A stretch of 11,798 nucleotides of DNA from CAYJAZ01 sp964369185 (GCA_964369185.1 CAYJEN010000047.1:1-11798); one strand, 5' to 3'. Positions 1 to 6,345 are shown, counted from the stretch's first letter. Notes: generated from the letters alone by a model not told the origin. Numbers and translations are program-made.

Positions 1-2
1 TT

Positions 3-56
3 ATCCCTCGCCCACACGAAGAAGTAGAAATGATTCTTCCAAAAGCTAAAGCATAG
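3..56 (+). CDS. C-terminal end of a BMC-domain shell protein (partial)
   Basis: Only the last 17 codons lie in the window. The frame reads IPRPHEEVEMILPKAKA and then TAG. An I-P-R-P-H run followed by an acidic helix with ILP is the usual C-terminal edge of hexameric BMC-H shell proteins of the PduA/PduJ/EutM type, where the R-P-H segment lies at the contact between neighbouring hexamers. It is on the same strand as pduS and pduT and fits as an upstream member of the same microcompartment locus. About 600 bp of repeat-rich DNA separates it from pduS. The peptide is too short to say which BMC-H paralogue it is. Identification rests on motif recognition alone, but the context supports it well. 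Confidence 0.65.
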   Translation: MPRPHEEVEMILPKAKA

Positions 57-72
57 TTATACTAAGTTTTAC

Positions 73-123
73 TTGAGGGGGGAAACCCCATTTTTGAATC
101 GAAAATGAGTTTTCCCCCCTCAA
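73..123. repeat. Long G/C-tract hairpin after the shell gene
   Basis: Arms beginning TTGAGGGGGGAAA and ending TTTTCCCCCCTCAA pair over about 23 bp with three or four mismatches, around the loop near 96-100. It starts 16 bp after the shell-gene stop codon. No T-run follows the 3' arm, so it is not a textbook intrinsic terminator, although it could stabilise an upstream mRNA end. The G-tract/GAAAA design resembles the repeat-B elements around pduS-pduT, so it may be a diverged relative. Confidence 0.6.
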
Positions 124-142
124 ACTTACATGAATCTAATTT

Positions 143-243
143 GTCTCCGACGGGCAAAGGGAATGATTCCCTTTGCAAACCCCTTTTCTTTTTCCTCCTA
201 TGTCGAAAAAAAGGAAAAAGGTTTTCAAGAAAATTATTTCCTT
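143..243 (-). repeat. Repeat family A, copy 1 (inverted relative to copies 2 and 3)
   Basis: The reverse complement aligns over about 100 bp with 2768-2871 and 6230-6331. Shared order: AAGGAAATA, a T-run, GAAAACC, a T-rich arm ending TTTCC or TTTCG, GAGGAAAAA, GGGGTTT, then an 11-bp-arm palindrome (154-164 with 166-176) and a small GTC/GAC hairpin. Relative to the other copies, two stem pairs have changed on both sides. The outer palindrome pair is G-C instead of C-G, and the terminal mini-stem is GTC...GAC instead of GCC...GGC. Paired changes of this kind suggest that the folded form matters. Confidence 0.8.
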
Positions 244-467
244 AGGCGTCAAAATAAAGAGTTTTTCTTTAAGTTAGGACTGTATTGAACTAAAATAAGT
301 AGACTTCTTCTTTATAAACTATAAATTAGATTGATGTGCCTCAAACTTACCCTTCCTGAAAAACTAATTATTATATTGCAACATAACTAAATAAGATAGT
401 AAGACTTCCTTTTAATGATTCTTTGTATTTCAGAATAGAATTCAAGAATAGTCTCCACAAATTTCTC
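244..467. other. AT-rich intergenic stretch, nothing firm
   Basis: No open frame resembling a protein and no convincing promoter were found. A 12-mer CCTCAAACTTAC at 339-350 also occurs at 118-129 at the edge of the first hairpin. No sigma-54-type GG...N10...GC pattern like the one near 10000 was seen here. The promoter for pduS-pduT may lie in this stretch, but no -35/-10 pair has good spacing. Confidence 0.5.
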
Positions 468-515
468 TCACCGCCACTCATAACTTTATAATTATGAGAC
501 GTTCTAAAGCGGTGA
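468..515. other. Nested inverted repeat in the pduS leader region
   Basis: An outer perfect 7-bp pair, TCACCGC (468-474) with GCGGTGA (509-515), encloses a second perfect 7-bp pair, CTCATAA (477-483) with TTATGAG (492-498). The result is a two-tier stem about 150 bp upstream of the pduS start, just before repeat B. It could be an operator for a dimeric regulator or a folded leader RNA. The sequence does not decide between them, and no known riboswitch class was recognised. Confidence 0.4.
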
Positions 516-516
516 A

Positions 517-642
517 ATTAAAAGTTTTGTAAGGAAAGGGAGAGGGGGGCTGAGTGAGCAGGCTTGCCTGACGGGAAAACTCACTTTTTCAAAAGTGCAG
601 TTTTCTCTTTCACCCAGTGGTTTCCCCCTCTCGAAAAAAACC
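517..642 (+). repeat. Repeat family B, left copy (upstream of pduS)
   Basis: The element aligns with the reverse complement of 2545-2675. Shared blocks are ATTAAAAGTTTT, TAAGGAAAGGG, GAGGGG, GGGAAAACTCA, TTTTCAAAAG, CCCAGTGGTTT and CCCCTCTCGAAAAA. Each copy is itself a long imperfect palindrome, here GAGAGGGGG near the 5' side against CCCCCTCTC at 624-632. This copy has an extra segment with a small CAGGC/GCCTG hairpin near 559-570. It ends about 20 bp before the pduS ATG, so the hairpin would sit in the pduS leader. Confidence 0.75.
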
Positions 643-661
643 AAAAAAAGAGATAGGATAT

Positions 662-1981
662 ATGATTGTAGATAAAATCCGTAGTGCGGGTGTAGTTGGA
701 GCCGGTGGAGCCGGTTTACCGACACATATTAAGGCTGACGCAAAAGTCGAGACAGTGCTTGTAAACGGCGCATCTTGCGAACCTCTTTTGATGAGCGACC
801 CTTACCTAATGGAAGCTGAAATAGCAAGAGTGATAACAGGGCTCAAAGCCGTTATGGATTGCACAGAAGCAAGCAAAGGTATTATCTGCTTAAAGGGTAA
901 GCATCATCACGCAATAGAGTCAATTAAAGCGGCACTTGCAAATGAAAGTTCCCACAATATCACATATTTTGTTTTGGACGACTTTTACCCTGCCGGTGAC
1001 GAGCAAGTAATGCTTTACGAAGTTTTAGGTAAAGTTGTTCCTGAACGTGGACTCCCTCTTCAAGTTGGCGCAGTTGTTTGTAACGTAGAAACTCTCTACA
1101 ATATTGCTTATGCACTTGAAGATAAACCGGTAACTCATAGGTATCTCACTGTAGAGGGCGAAGTTGGTCGTTCTATGGTAGTTCGTGTTCCTGTTGGAAC
1201 TTGCGTTGCTGAAGTTTTAGAATTTGCCGGTGGAGTGAAAATCGACGATTATAAAGTTGTTGATGGCGGACCTATGATGGGACGCGTACTTCCTGATATT
1301 TATCAACCAGTTACTAAAACAACAAGTGGTCTTCTTGTTCTTCCAAGTAATCATAACGTAGTTGCTCAAAAAACTATGACTGCTGAAAGAACTCGTCAGA
1401 TAACTAATAGTATTTGTTGTCAATGTACGCGTTGCACAGATTTGTGCCCACGTAAACTTTTGGGTCACTCATTAAATCCGCATAAGCTTATGAGAGTTCT
1501 CAATAAGCAAGAACTCGATACTGAAGTTGCTAAAGAAGCTCTTCTCTGCTCAGAGTGCGGTGTATGTGAAAAATTCTCTTGCCCAATGGGCGTTTCTCCT
1601 AGAGAAGTAAATGCTCAAATTAAGCAAGTTCTTATGAAAAATAATGTTCGTTGGGAAACCACAAAAACTGAATTCAACGCAAGTGTGTTCAGAAGTGAAC
1701 GTCGTATCCCAACAGCAAGATTGATTCAACGTCTAGCACTTACCCCTTACGATACTCATCCAACCTTTGCTGGTAATTTTGAACCTAAAACAGTTTATAT
1801 TCCACTAAAACAACATATAGGTGCGCCGACAAATTGTCTTGTAAACGTTGGAGATAGAGTTTCTTGTGGCGACGTTATAGGTGAAATCCCTGATAATGCA
1901 ATGGCAGCACGTATCCATGCAAGCATTAACGGTGTTGTTGAATCAATTAAAGACGGTATCGTCTGTATTACAAATAAATAG
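662..1981 (+). CDS. pduS: PduS-like RnfC/SLBB flavo-iron-sulfur protein of a microcompartment
   Basis: This 439-aa protein matches PduS, an electron-transfer protein with FMN and two [4Fe-4S] clusters that oxidises NADH, reducing cobalamin in Pdu systems or serving cofactor recycling in others. The N-terminus has the glycine-rich GVVGAGGAGLPTH (10-22) shared with RnfC and NuoF. An SLBB-type region spans about 150-220 and includes GGPMMG (202-207). Two ferredoxin clusters follow: C252xxC255xxC258xxxC262P and C296xxC299xxC302xxxxC307P. A C-terminal sandwich-barrel-like domain covers about 375-439. I chose ATG 662, preceded by AGGA at 655-658. An in-frame GTG at 617 lacks a ribosome site and lies in the repeat. 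Length is close to Salmonella PduS (about 450 aa). pduT follows after 8 bp, so the two are co-transcribed. No key residue is missing. Confidence 0.93.
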   Translation: MIVDKIRSAGVVGAGGAGLPTHIKADAKVETVLVNGASCEPLLMSDPYLMEAEIARVITGLKAVMDCTEASKGIICLKGKHHHAIESIKAALANESSHNITYFVLDDFYPAGDEQVMLYEVLGKVVPERGLPLQVGAVVCNVETLYNIAYALEDKPVTHRYLTVEGEVGRSMVVRVPVGTCVAEVLEFAGGVKIDDYKVVDGGPMMGRVLPDIYQPVTKTTSGLLVLPSNHNVVAQKTMTAERTRQITNSICCQCTRCTDLCPRKLLGHSLNPHKLMRVLNKQELDTEVAKEALLCSECGVCEKFSCPMGVSPREVNAQIKQVLMKNNVRWETTKTEFNASVFRSERRIPTARLIQRLALTPYDTHPTFAGNFEPKTVYIPLKQHIGAPTNCLVNVGDRVSCGDVIGEIPDNAMAARIHASINGVVESIKDGIVCITNK

Positions 1982-1989
1982 GTGTTAAT

Positions 1990-2544
1990 ATGAGATTAAA
2001 AACTATAGGTTGTCTTGAACTAAACAGCATTGCTCAAGGTATGTATGCTGCTGATGAAATGGTGAAGTCTGCTAATGTAGAGCTTGTTTTCGCCAGAACT
2101 ACTTGCCCTGGTAGATATCTCATTGTTATCACAGGAGATACAGGAGCTGTTCAAAGTTCAGTTCAAACAGGTGTTCTTGCAGGCGGAGAAATGGTTGTTG
2201 ATTCATTCGTTCTCTCAAGTGTACATGAAGATGTTATCCCTGCTCTTACAGGCGTTTCATCTGGCACAAAAATTAACTCACTCGGAGTTATTGAAACTTG
2301 CACATCTTCAGCAGGTATTCTCGCTGCTGATGCGGCTGCTAAAGCTGCAGCTGTTGAAATTCTTGAAGTTCGCTTTGCCGCGGGTCTTGCAGGAAAAGCT
2401 TTTGTTGTTATGACAGGTGAAGTTGCTTCCGTTCAAGCCGCAGTAGATGCAGGTGTGAAAGGTGTTGGTCTTAGTGGACCTGTGCTCTCACACGTAGTTA
2501 TTCCATCTCCAAGTGAAGAACTAAAAGCTCAAATTTTAGCGTAG
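1990..2544 (+). CDS. pduT: PduT-like tandem-BMC trimeric shell protein (probable Fe-S pore)
   Basis: This 184-aa protein has two consecutive BMC domains: residues 4-90 (IGCLELNSIAQGMYAADEMVKSANV) and 98-184 (LGVIETCTSSAGILAADAAAKAA). That is the layout and length of PduT, whose trimer carries a [4Fe-4S] cluster in its central pore and partners PduS. The first-domain TTCPG cysteine (C39) matches the conserved TICPG of PduT. As I recall it, Salmonella PduT reads ETWSVAACISAAD with Cys108 as cluster ligand. This protein reads ETCTSSAGILAAD, so the ligand position is Gly109 and a cysteine appears five residues earlier at 104. AGGTG overlapping the pduS stop serves as ribosome site. The start is unambiguous. 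Repeat B begins at the base after its stop codon. Confidence 0.92.
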   Translation: MRLKTIGCLELNSIAQGMYAADEMVKSANVELVFARTTCPGRYLIVITGDTGAVQSSVQTGVLAGGEMVVDSFVLSSVHEDVIPALTGVSSGTKINSLGVIETCTSSAGILAADAAAKAAAVEILEVRFAAGLAGKAFVVMTGEVASVQAAVDAGVKGVGLSGPVLSHVVIPSPSEELKAQILA

Positions 2545-2675
2545 GGAATTTTTCGAGAGGGGAAAACCACTGGGGGAGAGGGAAAACCAAAACTTTTGAA
2601 AAGGGAACTTTTCCCACGTTGAGTTTTCCCCTTTCCCCCAGCCACCCCTCACCCTTTCCTTAAAAAACTTTTAAT
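2545..2675 (-). repeat. Repeat family B, right copy (inverted, directly after pduT)
   Basis: This is the inverted partner of 517-642; it begins at the first base after the pduT TAG. It folds on itself: the arm at about 2557-2588 (starting GAGGGGAAAAC) pairs imperfectly with 2623-2650 (ending CACCCCTC), enclosing a small GGGAA/TTCCC hairpin. It lacks the CAGGC/GCCTG segment of the left copy. It may act as a transcript-end stem-loop for pduS-pduT, but no clear U-run follows. Confidence 0.75.
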
Positions 2676-2767
2676 TCTCAACACACTTAATTCAGCGGAA
2701 ATGCTTTAGATATGGGTGGTGTTGATACAAAATTTTATATTTCAAAAGACTTGTTTACTTTGATGAT

Positions 2768-2871
2768 AAAGGAAATAGTTTTTTTGAAAAACCAGTTTCA
2801 TTTTTTCCAAGGAACGAGGAAAAAATAAATGGGGTTTCCAAAGGGAATCATTCCCTTTGGTCGCCGAAGGC
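2768..2871 (+). repeat. Repeat family A, copy 2 (upstream of eutS)
   Basis: It is nearly identical to copy 3 (6230-6331) and is an inverted match to copy 1. It has two structural parts. The first is a long imperfect hairpin, arms about 2784-2808 and 2818-2841, with CC|GG and T-run|A-run pairing. The second is a perfect palindrome of 11-bp arms (2838-2848 with 2850-2860) followed by GCCGAAGGC, a mini-hairpin. It ends 22 bp before the eutS ATG, so it is probably transcribed in the eutS leader unless a promoter lies in that short gap. Confidence 0.85.
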
Positions 2872-2892
2872 ATCAACAATCAAGGAAAAAAT

Positions 2893-3234
2893 ATGGAAAT
2901 ATTGAATAGGATTATACAGGAGTCTGTTCCCGGTAAACAGATTACTTTGCTCCATGTAATTGCGAGTCCTCATAAAAGCTTGTATATGAAACTCGGGCTG
3001 GAAGAAAGTGGCGAGGCTATTGGCATAATGACAATTACACCTTACGAAGGAGTTATTATTGCTGCTGATATTGCTACTAAAGCGGCTCAAGTTGACATTG
3101 GCTTTTTAGATAGATTCGGTGGATCTTTGTTGTTTGTTGGGGATATTGCAAGTGTGGAAGCGGCTCTTGTTTCAATAAAAGAGTATTTCAGTTCAAAGTT
3201 ATCTTATAATTGTGTTGAACTTACAAGGACATAA
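2893..3234 (+). CDS. eutS: EutS/PduU-type circularly permuted BMC shell protein
   Basis: This 113-aa shell protein belongs to the EutS/PduU class, whose BMC fold is circularly permuted and forms hexamers at the compartment surface. The N-terminal RIIQESVPGKQITLLHVI (6-23) is the family signature strand that caps the pore. GIMTITP follows, then the main helix and IGFLDRFGGSL. The C-terminus LTRT resembles PduU, while GIMT resembles EutS, so the name is a class assignment. I chose ATG 2893, with AAGGA at 2882-2886. An upstream in-frame TTG at 2857 lies inside repeat A and would add 12 residues unlike the family. The stop overlaps the next start by one base (TAATG), showing translational coupling with eutP. 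Confidence 0.93.
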   Translation: MEILNRIIQESVPGKQITLLHVIASPHKSLYMKLGLEESGEAIGIMTITPYEGVIIAADIATKAAQVDIGFLDRFGGSLLFVGDIASVEAALVSIKEYFSSKLSYNCVELTRT

Positions 3235-3656
3235 TGAAGAAAGTTCTGTTTATAGGGGAAAATGGATCGGGTAAAGAAAAGCTGATTCAAATTCTGAGCG
3301 ATGCACCTGTTAGACTAAAAAAGATGATGGCTGTTGAATATTATGGTAATTTTATCAACACTCCAAGTGAATTTTTAGAAAAAAAATGGTGCTTAAATTC
3401 GCTGATAACTGCGTCATTCGATGCAGAAATTATACTTATGGTGATTTCAGCAGAACAAAGGTCATGCTTACTTCCTCCTTTATTTGCCCCACTTTTCAAT
3501 AAAAAAACTATAGGTGTGATCACTTATACAGAAAAAAACGAACAGCACTTTGAAAGAGCAAAGCGATTTCTAGAAAATGCCGGAGTAAAAAATTTCCAAC
3601 TAATTAATCTTGAAACACATGATGAATTAGAAGAACTAAAATCTGAACTAAAATAA
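3234..3656 (+). CDS. eutP: EutP/PduV-like protein with degenerate GTPase motifs
   Basis: This 140-aa protein has the length and N-terminal pattern (KKVLFIGENGSGK) of EutP/PduV, small Ras-like P-loop proteins attached to microcompartments. It is coupled to eutS by a one-base overlap. The nucleotide-binding motifs are eroded. Walker A reads G8-ENGS-G13-K14-E15, with Glu where Ser or Thr binds Mg2+. The G3 region reads N42-T-P-S45 instead of DTPG. The G4 position reads TYTE (97-100) instead of a TKAD/NKxD form. The fold and family are recognisable from IxTPxEFLE and the GVIT strand. GTP hydrolysis looks unlikely, and a structural or docking role fits better. The frame is intact, so this is not a pseudogene by disruption. 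Confidence 0.85.
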   Translation: MKKVLFIGENGSGKEKLIQILSDAPVRLKKMMAVEYYGNFINTPSEFLEKKWCLNSLITASFDAEIILMVISAEQRSCLLPPLFAPLFNKKTIGVITYTEKNEQHFERAKRFLENAGVKNFQLINLETHDELEELKSELK

Positions 3657-3727
3657 AAGTACTTCTTTTTTTTCTATAAATGTGTTACTTTTTTAGAAAG
3701 ATTAAATTTGTTTTATGTGAGTGATGT

Positions 3728-4582
3728 ATGAAAATAAAAAATAGTTATTCTATAGGTGAAATGAGTGAAATCTGTAATATTTCAAAAAAAACTTTGAGAT
3801 ATTATGATTCTATAGGTCTTATTCCATCGCAAAGGCAAGATTTTAATAACTATCGTTACTATACTCACGACACTTTACTTATAATTCCGGTTCTCAAATA
3901 TTATAAACAAATGGGCTTTTCACTAAGTGAAATGTCTGAATTGCTTTATAAAAACTTACCAAATGCCTATGCTCGCACAAAAGAATGCTTTCAAACAAAA
4001 ATGAAAGAACTTGAAGTTGAGCAAGAAGAAATTCGTAGAAAAAATATTGCGATTCAAGACTGGTATAAACTTATTTCTGAAGCTGAAATGGTTATTAATA
4101 ATGATATTCAACAAATTTCAGTGAAGTATCTCCCTGCACAAACTTTGTTATTCCAAGATCAAGAATCTATTGCAAATTCTAAAAATGATATTATTAACAT
4201 TGAATGGACTAACTACCTAGAAACTATAGGTAATGCAATAACAGGCCCTGTAATTATTACTTATAAATCAATTGACGATAGGGTAAGTTTTAAAGAAAAT
4301 CAAAATATACGTATTATGCAGGAAGGTATAATCTCAGCTAAAGTTGAAGAAGAGTTTATTTTTGGTAATAGTTTATTTGTAAGCTGTTATCATATTGGCT
4401 CGCATGCAAACCTACCTGAAACGTATAACAGAATTTTCCAGTGGGCAAAACAAAATAAATATAAGCTAGATAGCGAAACACATGAACGCTATGTTGTGGA
4501 TTACTGGACTAGCTGTAACGATGCAAAATTTGTTACGGAAGTGCTGATTAAAATTTCAAGAGATTCAAGCTATAATTTCTAA
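3728..4582 (+). CDS. MerR-family regulator with GyrI-like effector domain
   Basis: The 284-aa protein starts with a MerR winged helix: YSIGEMSEICNISKKTLRYY (8-27), then DSIGLIPSQR and the wing YRYYTHD. MGFSLSEMSELL follows, then a charged coiled coil at about 85-118 that would pair two subunits. The rest, about 125-278, ends in VDYWTS...FVTEVLIKI, the terminal strand pattern of GyrI-like ligand-binding domains as in BmrR. Such regulators bend over-spaced promoters and respond to bulky, often cationic, ligands. The start ATG has only a weak ribosome site (GTGAG). The DUF4037 gene follows after 36 bp, so this regulator probably controls that pair. The effector is not predictable. No over-spaced MerR promoter was identified in the 71-bp upstream gap. 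Confidence 0.85.
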   Translation: MKIKNSYSIGEMSEICNISKKTLRYYDSIGLIPSQRQDFNNYRYYTHDTLLIIPVLKYYKQMGFSLSEMSELLYKNLPNAYARTKECFQTKMKELEVEQEEIRRKNIAIQDWYKLISEAEMVINNDIQQISVKYLPAQTLLFQDQESIANSKNDIINIEWTNYLETIGNAITGPVIITYKSIDDRVSFKENQNIRIMQEGIISAKVEEEFIFGNSLFVSCYHIGSHANLPETYNRIFQWAKQNKYKLDSETHERYVVDYWTSCNDAKFVTEVLIKISRDSSYNF

Positions 4583-4618
4583 GTTTTTCTAAAATAAAAA
4601 AACAATACGAGGCAAATA

Positions 4619-5551
4619 ATGTTCGGACTTTCTCTCTCTAAAGATTTTTTTGAAAATGAAGCTTTGCCACTAATAAAATCACAAACCCCTAATTTACTGA
4701 ATAAAATTGCTGTTGGACTTATTGGTGAAGGCTCTGAATGCTTCGGATATGATGATGAAATTTCAAGGGATCACGACTTTGGCGCAGCTTTTTGTATCTG
4801 GTTGCCGGAACAAGAAAAAAATATATGGGAAAATGATATAGAAAAAATATTATCCCAACTTCCAACAAGCTATAATAATTATCCAACTCGTATGAATAAA
4901 GCTATGCGAATGGATAGACTTGGGCTTATAAGTATTGAATATTTTTACAAAAAATATACCGGTCTGACTCATCCACCACAAACTTTGAATGAATGGAGAC
5001 AAATTCCTGAACATTTTCTTGCTACTGCAACTAATGGTGAAGTCTTTCACGACCCAAGCATGAAATTCACTAATTTCAGAAATGCACTACTCGCTTACTA
5101 TCCTGAAGATATTCGACTAAAAAAAATGGCCGCTCGACTCGCAATAATGGCACAGTCCGGTCAATATAATCTTCTGCGTACTGTAAAAAGAAATGATAAA
5201 ATCGCATCTAACCTTTGCATTAAACAATTTACAGAAGCAGCCCTTTCTTTTGCATTTCTTTGCAATAAAAAATATATGCCTTTCTATAAATGGGCTCCAA
5301 CTGCGTTAAAAGCATTACCAACTCTTTCAAGCGAAACTTTAGCAACTCTTAATACGCTTGCAGATACAAATTGGTCATCTATTAATCAAGCTATTGATTG
5401 TATTGAAAATCATGCGAGAATAATAACGAGTTATCTGCAAAATCAAGGTTATTCTACTATTCAAGATTCATGGCTCCTTGCGCATGCAAGTCAAGTTCAA
5501 AGTAGAATTACTCTTCCTCAGCTTAGAAATCTTCCTGAAATGGCAGAATAA
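4619..5551 (+). CDS. DUF4037 protein, predicted nucleotidyltransferase
   Basis: This 310-aa protein carries a polymerase-beta-type nucleotidyltransferase signature near the N-terminus. G38-S39 is followed by D51-H-D53 in GEGSECFGYDDEISRDHDFG (36-55), matching GS-x(9-13)-DxD, which binds the metal-nucleotide. A further acidic site may be E141 or D145 in GEVFHD. The remaining C-terminal half is helical (KKMAARLAIMAQSG, AALSFAFLCNKKY), resembling the substrate-side helical domain of such enzymes. This pattern is what I know as DUF4037. The GAGG ribosome site lies just upstream of the ATG. It sits between the MerR gene and the DUF4125 gene with gaps of 36 and 35 bp, a likely operon. The substrate is unknown, and small molecule, tRNA or protein are all possible. 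Confidence 0.75.
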   Translation: MFGLSLSKDFFENEALPLIKSQTPNLLNKIAVGLIGEGSECFGYDDEISRDHDFGAAFCIWLPEQEKNIWENDIEKILSQLPTSYNNYPTRMNKAMRMDRLGLISIEYFYKKYTGLTHPPQTLNEWRQIPEHFLATATNGEVFHDPSMKFTNFRNALLAYYPEDIRLKKMAARLAIMAQSGQYNLLRTVKRNDKIASNLCIKQFTEAALSFAFLCNKKYMPFYKWAPTALKALPTLSSETLATLNTLADTNWSSINQAIDCIENHARIITSYLQNQGYSTIQDSWLLAHASQVQSRITLPQLRNLPEMAE

Positions 5552-5586
5552 CTATAAATTTTAATAGATAAGTAGAAGGTAATATA

Positions 5587-6132
5587 ATGAATATCAATCT
5601 TATAAATTCTATTATAAAAGAAGAATTAGAATTTTTTCTAGCTGTAAAAAGTAGAGGTTATTCTGTATGTCAAGAAAATCCCAATGCTTTTTGTGCTGCT
5701 CGACGTATGACTCATAGTGTTCAAAGCACTGAATTTCTAGATTCTTATTATAAAGATTTACTTGAAGCTAAAGAATTAGGTCGTAATATAATGACAGAAA
5801 AATATGGTCTTATGGAAAATCTTATTCAGCGTACTAACTTTAATGAATATTTGGATAAAATTATAGAAATTGAAAAAGCTTGGTATATTGAATCAACTCA
5901 TAAATATCCACATATCACTCCACCGGAGGGCATTACTAGCTTCCAAAATTACCTTTCTTGCGAGTTACAGACCCTCTCATCACGCTCATTACTACTCTAT
6001 TATGCAAATGTTTTATCAGCGCATGCAAAAGGGATTAATCTTGTTCTTGAGAGATATAGAAATCTTATGAAGATGAATAATCTACCAGACTTAGAAGTAC
6101 AAGAAAAAAACTTAGCAAGAAAAAATATTTAA
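5587..6132 (+). CDS. DUF4125 family helical protein
   Basis: This 181-aa protein has no catalytic motif that I can name. The stretch CQENPNAFCAARRMTHSVQS (28-47), then SYYKDLLEAKELGRNIMTEKYG (53-74), matches the pattern I associate with DUF4125, whose members often sit next to DUF4037 genes. It is predicted mostly alpha-helical, with no signal peptide or membrane segment. An R39-R40-x-x-H43 element is visible, but it does not fit the HEPN RNase motif R-x(4-6)-H. The AAGG ribosome site lies upstream, and the pairing with the DUF4037 nucleotidyltransferase suggests a partner protein. The function is unknown. A terminator follows at 6206-6245, closing the three-gene unit. Confidence 0.65.
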   Translation: MNINLINSIIKEELEFFLAVKSRGYSVCQENPNAFCAARRMTHSVQSTEFLDSYYKDLLEAKELGRNIMTEKYGLMENLIQRTNFNEYLDKIIEIEKAWYIESTHKYPHITPPEGITSFQNYLSCELQTLSSRSLLLYYANVLSAHAKGINLVLERYRNLMKMNNLPDLEVQEKNLARKNI

Positions 6133-6205
6133 TTTCTTAGTGCTTATGTAACCTCTATCCAATTTATGATTGAATTGGAATGACGTGAAAAAGTATAAAA
6201 CTTTA

Positions 6206-6245
6206 AAAAAATTATTTCCTCCACTAGTAGAGGAAATAATTTTTT
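6206..6245. terminator. Bidirectional intrinsic terminator between convergent genes
   Basis: Perfect 16-bp arms (6206-6221 and 6230-6245) surround an 8-base loop. The left arm starts with six A and the right arm ends with six T. The stem is AT-rich, with TTTCCTC/GAGGAAA next to the loop. It lies between the DUF4125 stop and the convergent OsmC stop, so it can end transcripts from either side. Its right arm overlaps the first 16 bases of repeat A copy 3. Confidence 0.75.
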
Positions 6246-6331
6246 GAAAAACCTATTTCATTTTTTCCGAGAAACGAGGGAAAAATAAATGGGGTTTCCA
6301 AAGGGAATCATTCCCTTTGGTCGCCGAAGGC
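6230..6331 (+). repeat. Repeat family A, copy 3
   Basis: It is in direct orientation with copy 2 and shares a continuous block of over 40 identical bases from the AAATAAATGG segment to GCCGAAGGC. The copy holds the same long hairpin (arms near 6244-6268 and 6277-6301) and the same perfect 11-bp-arm palindrome (about 6298-6320). It lies 14 bp from the OsmC stop codon on the opposite strand. Confidence 0.85.
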
Positions 6332-6345
6332 TCTCTTAATTAATA

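Noticed and set aside
617..661. GTG at 617 as the pduS start
   Set aside because: It has no ribosome site, lies inside repeat B, and would add a basic 15-residue extension absent from PduS proteins. ATG 662 matches the family N-terminus.
244..661. Cobalamin riboswitch upstream of pduS
   Set aside because: PduS can act on cobalamin, so this was looked for, but no B12-box-like conserved core was seen. The structure present is palindromic repeat DNA.
2691..2825. Short frame (FSGNALDMGGVDTKFYIS...) reading into repeat A, possibly a gene remnant
   Set aside because: It is under 45 codons, runs into the repeat, lacks a ribosome site and matches no family I recognise.
2857..2892. TTG at 2857 as the eutS start
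   Set aside because: It lies in the palindrome of repeat A and has no ribosome site. ATG 2893 has AAGGA at proper spacing and begins just before the RIIQESVPGKQ signature.
5587..6132. DUF4125 protein as a HEPN ribonuclease toxin
   Set aside because: The only Arg/His element is R39-R40-x-x-H43, which does not fit R-x(4-6)-H, and no other catalytic signature is visible.
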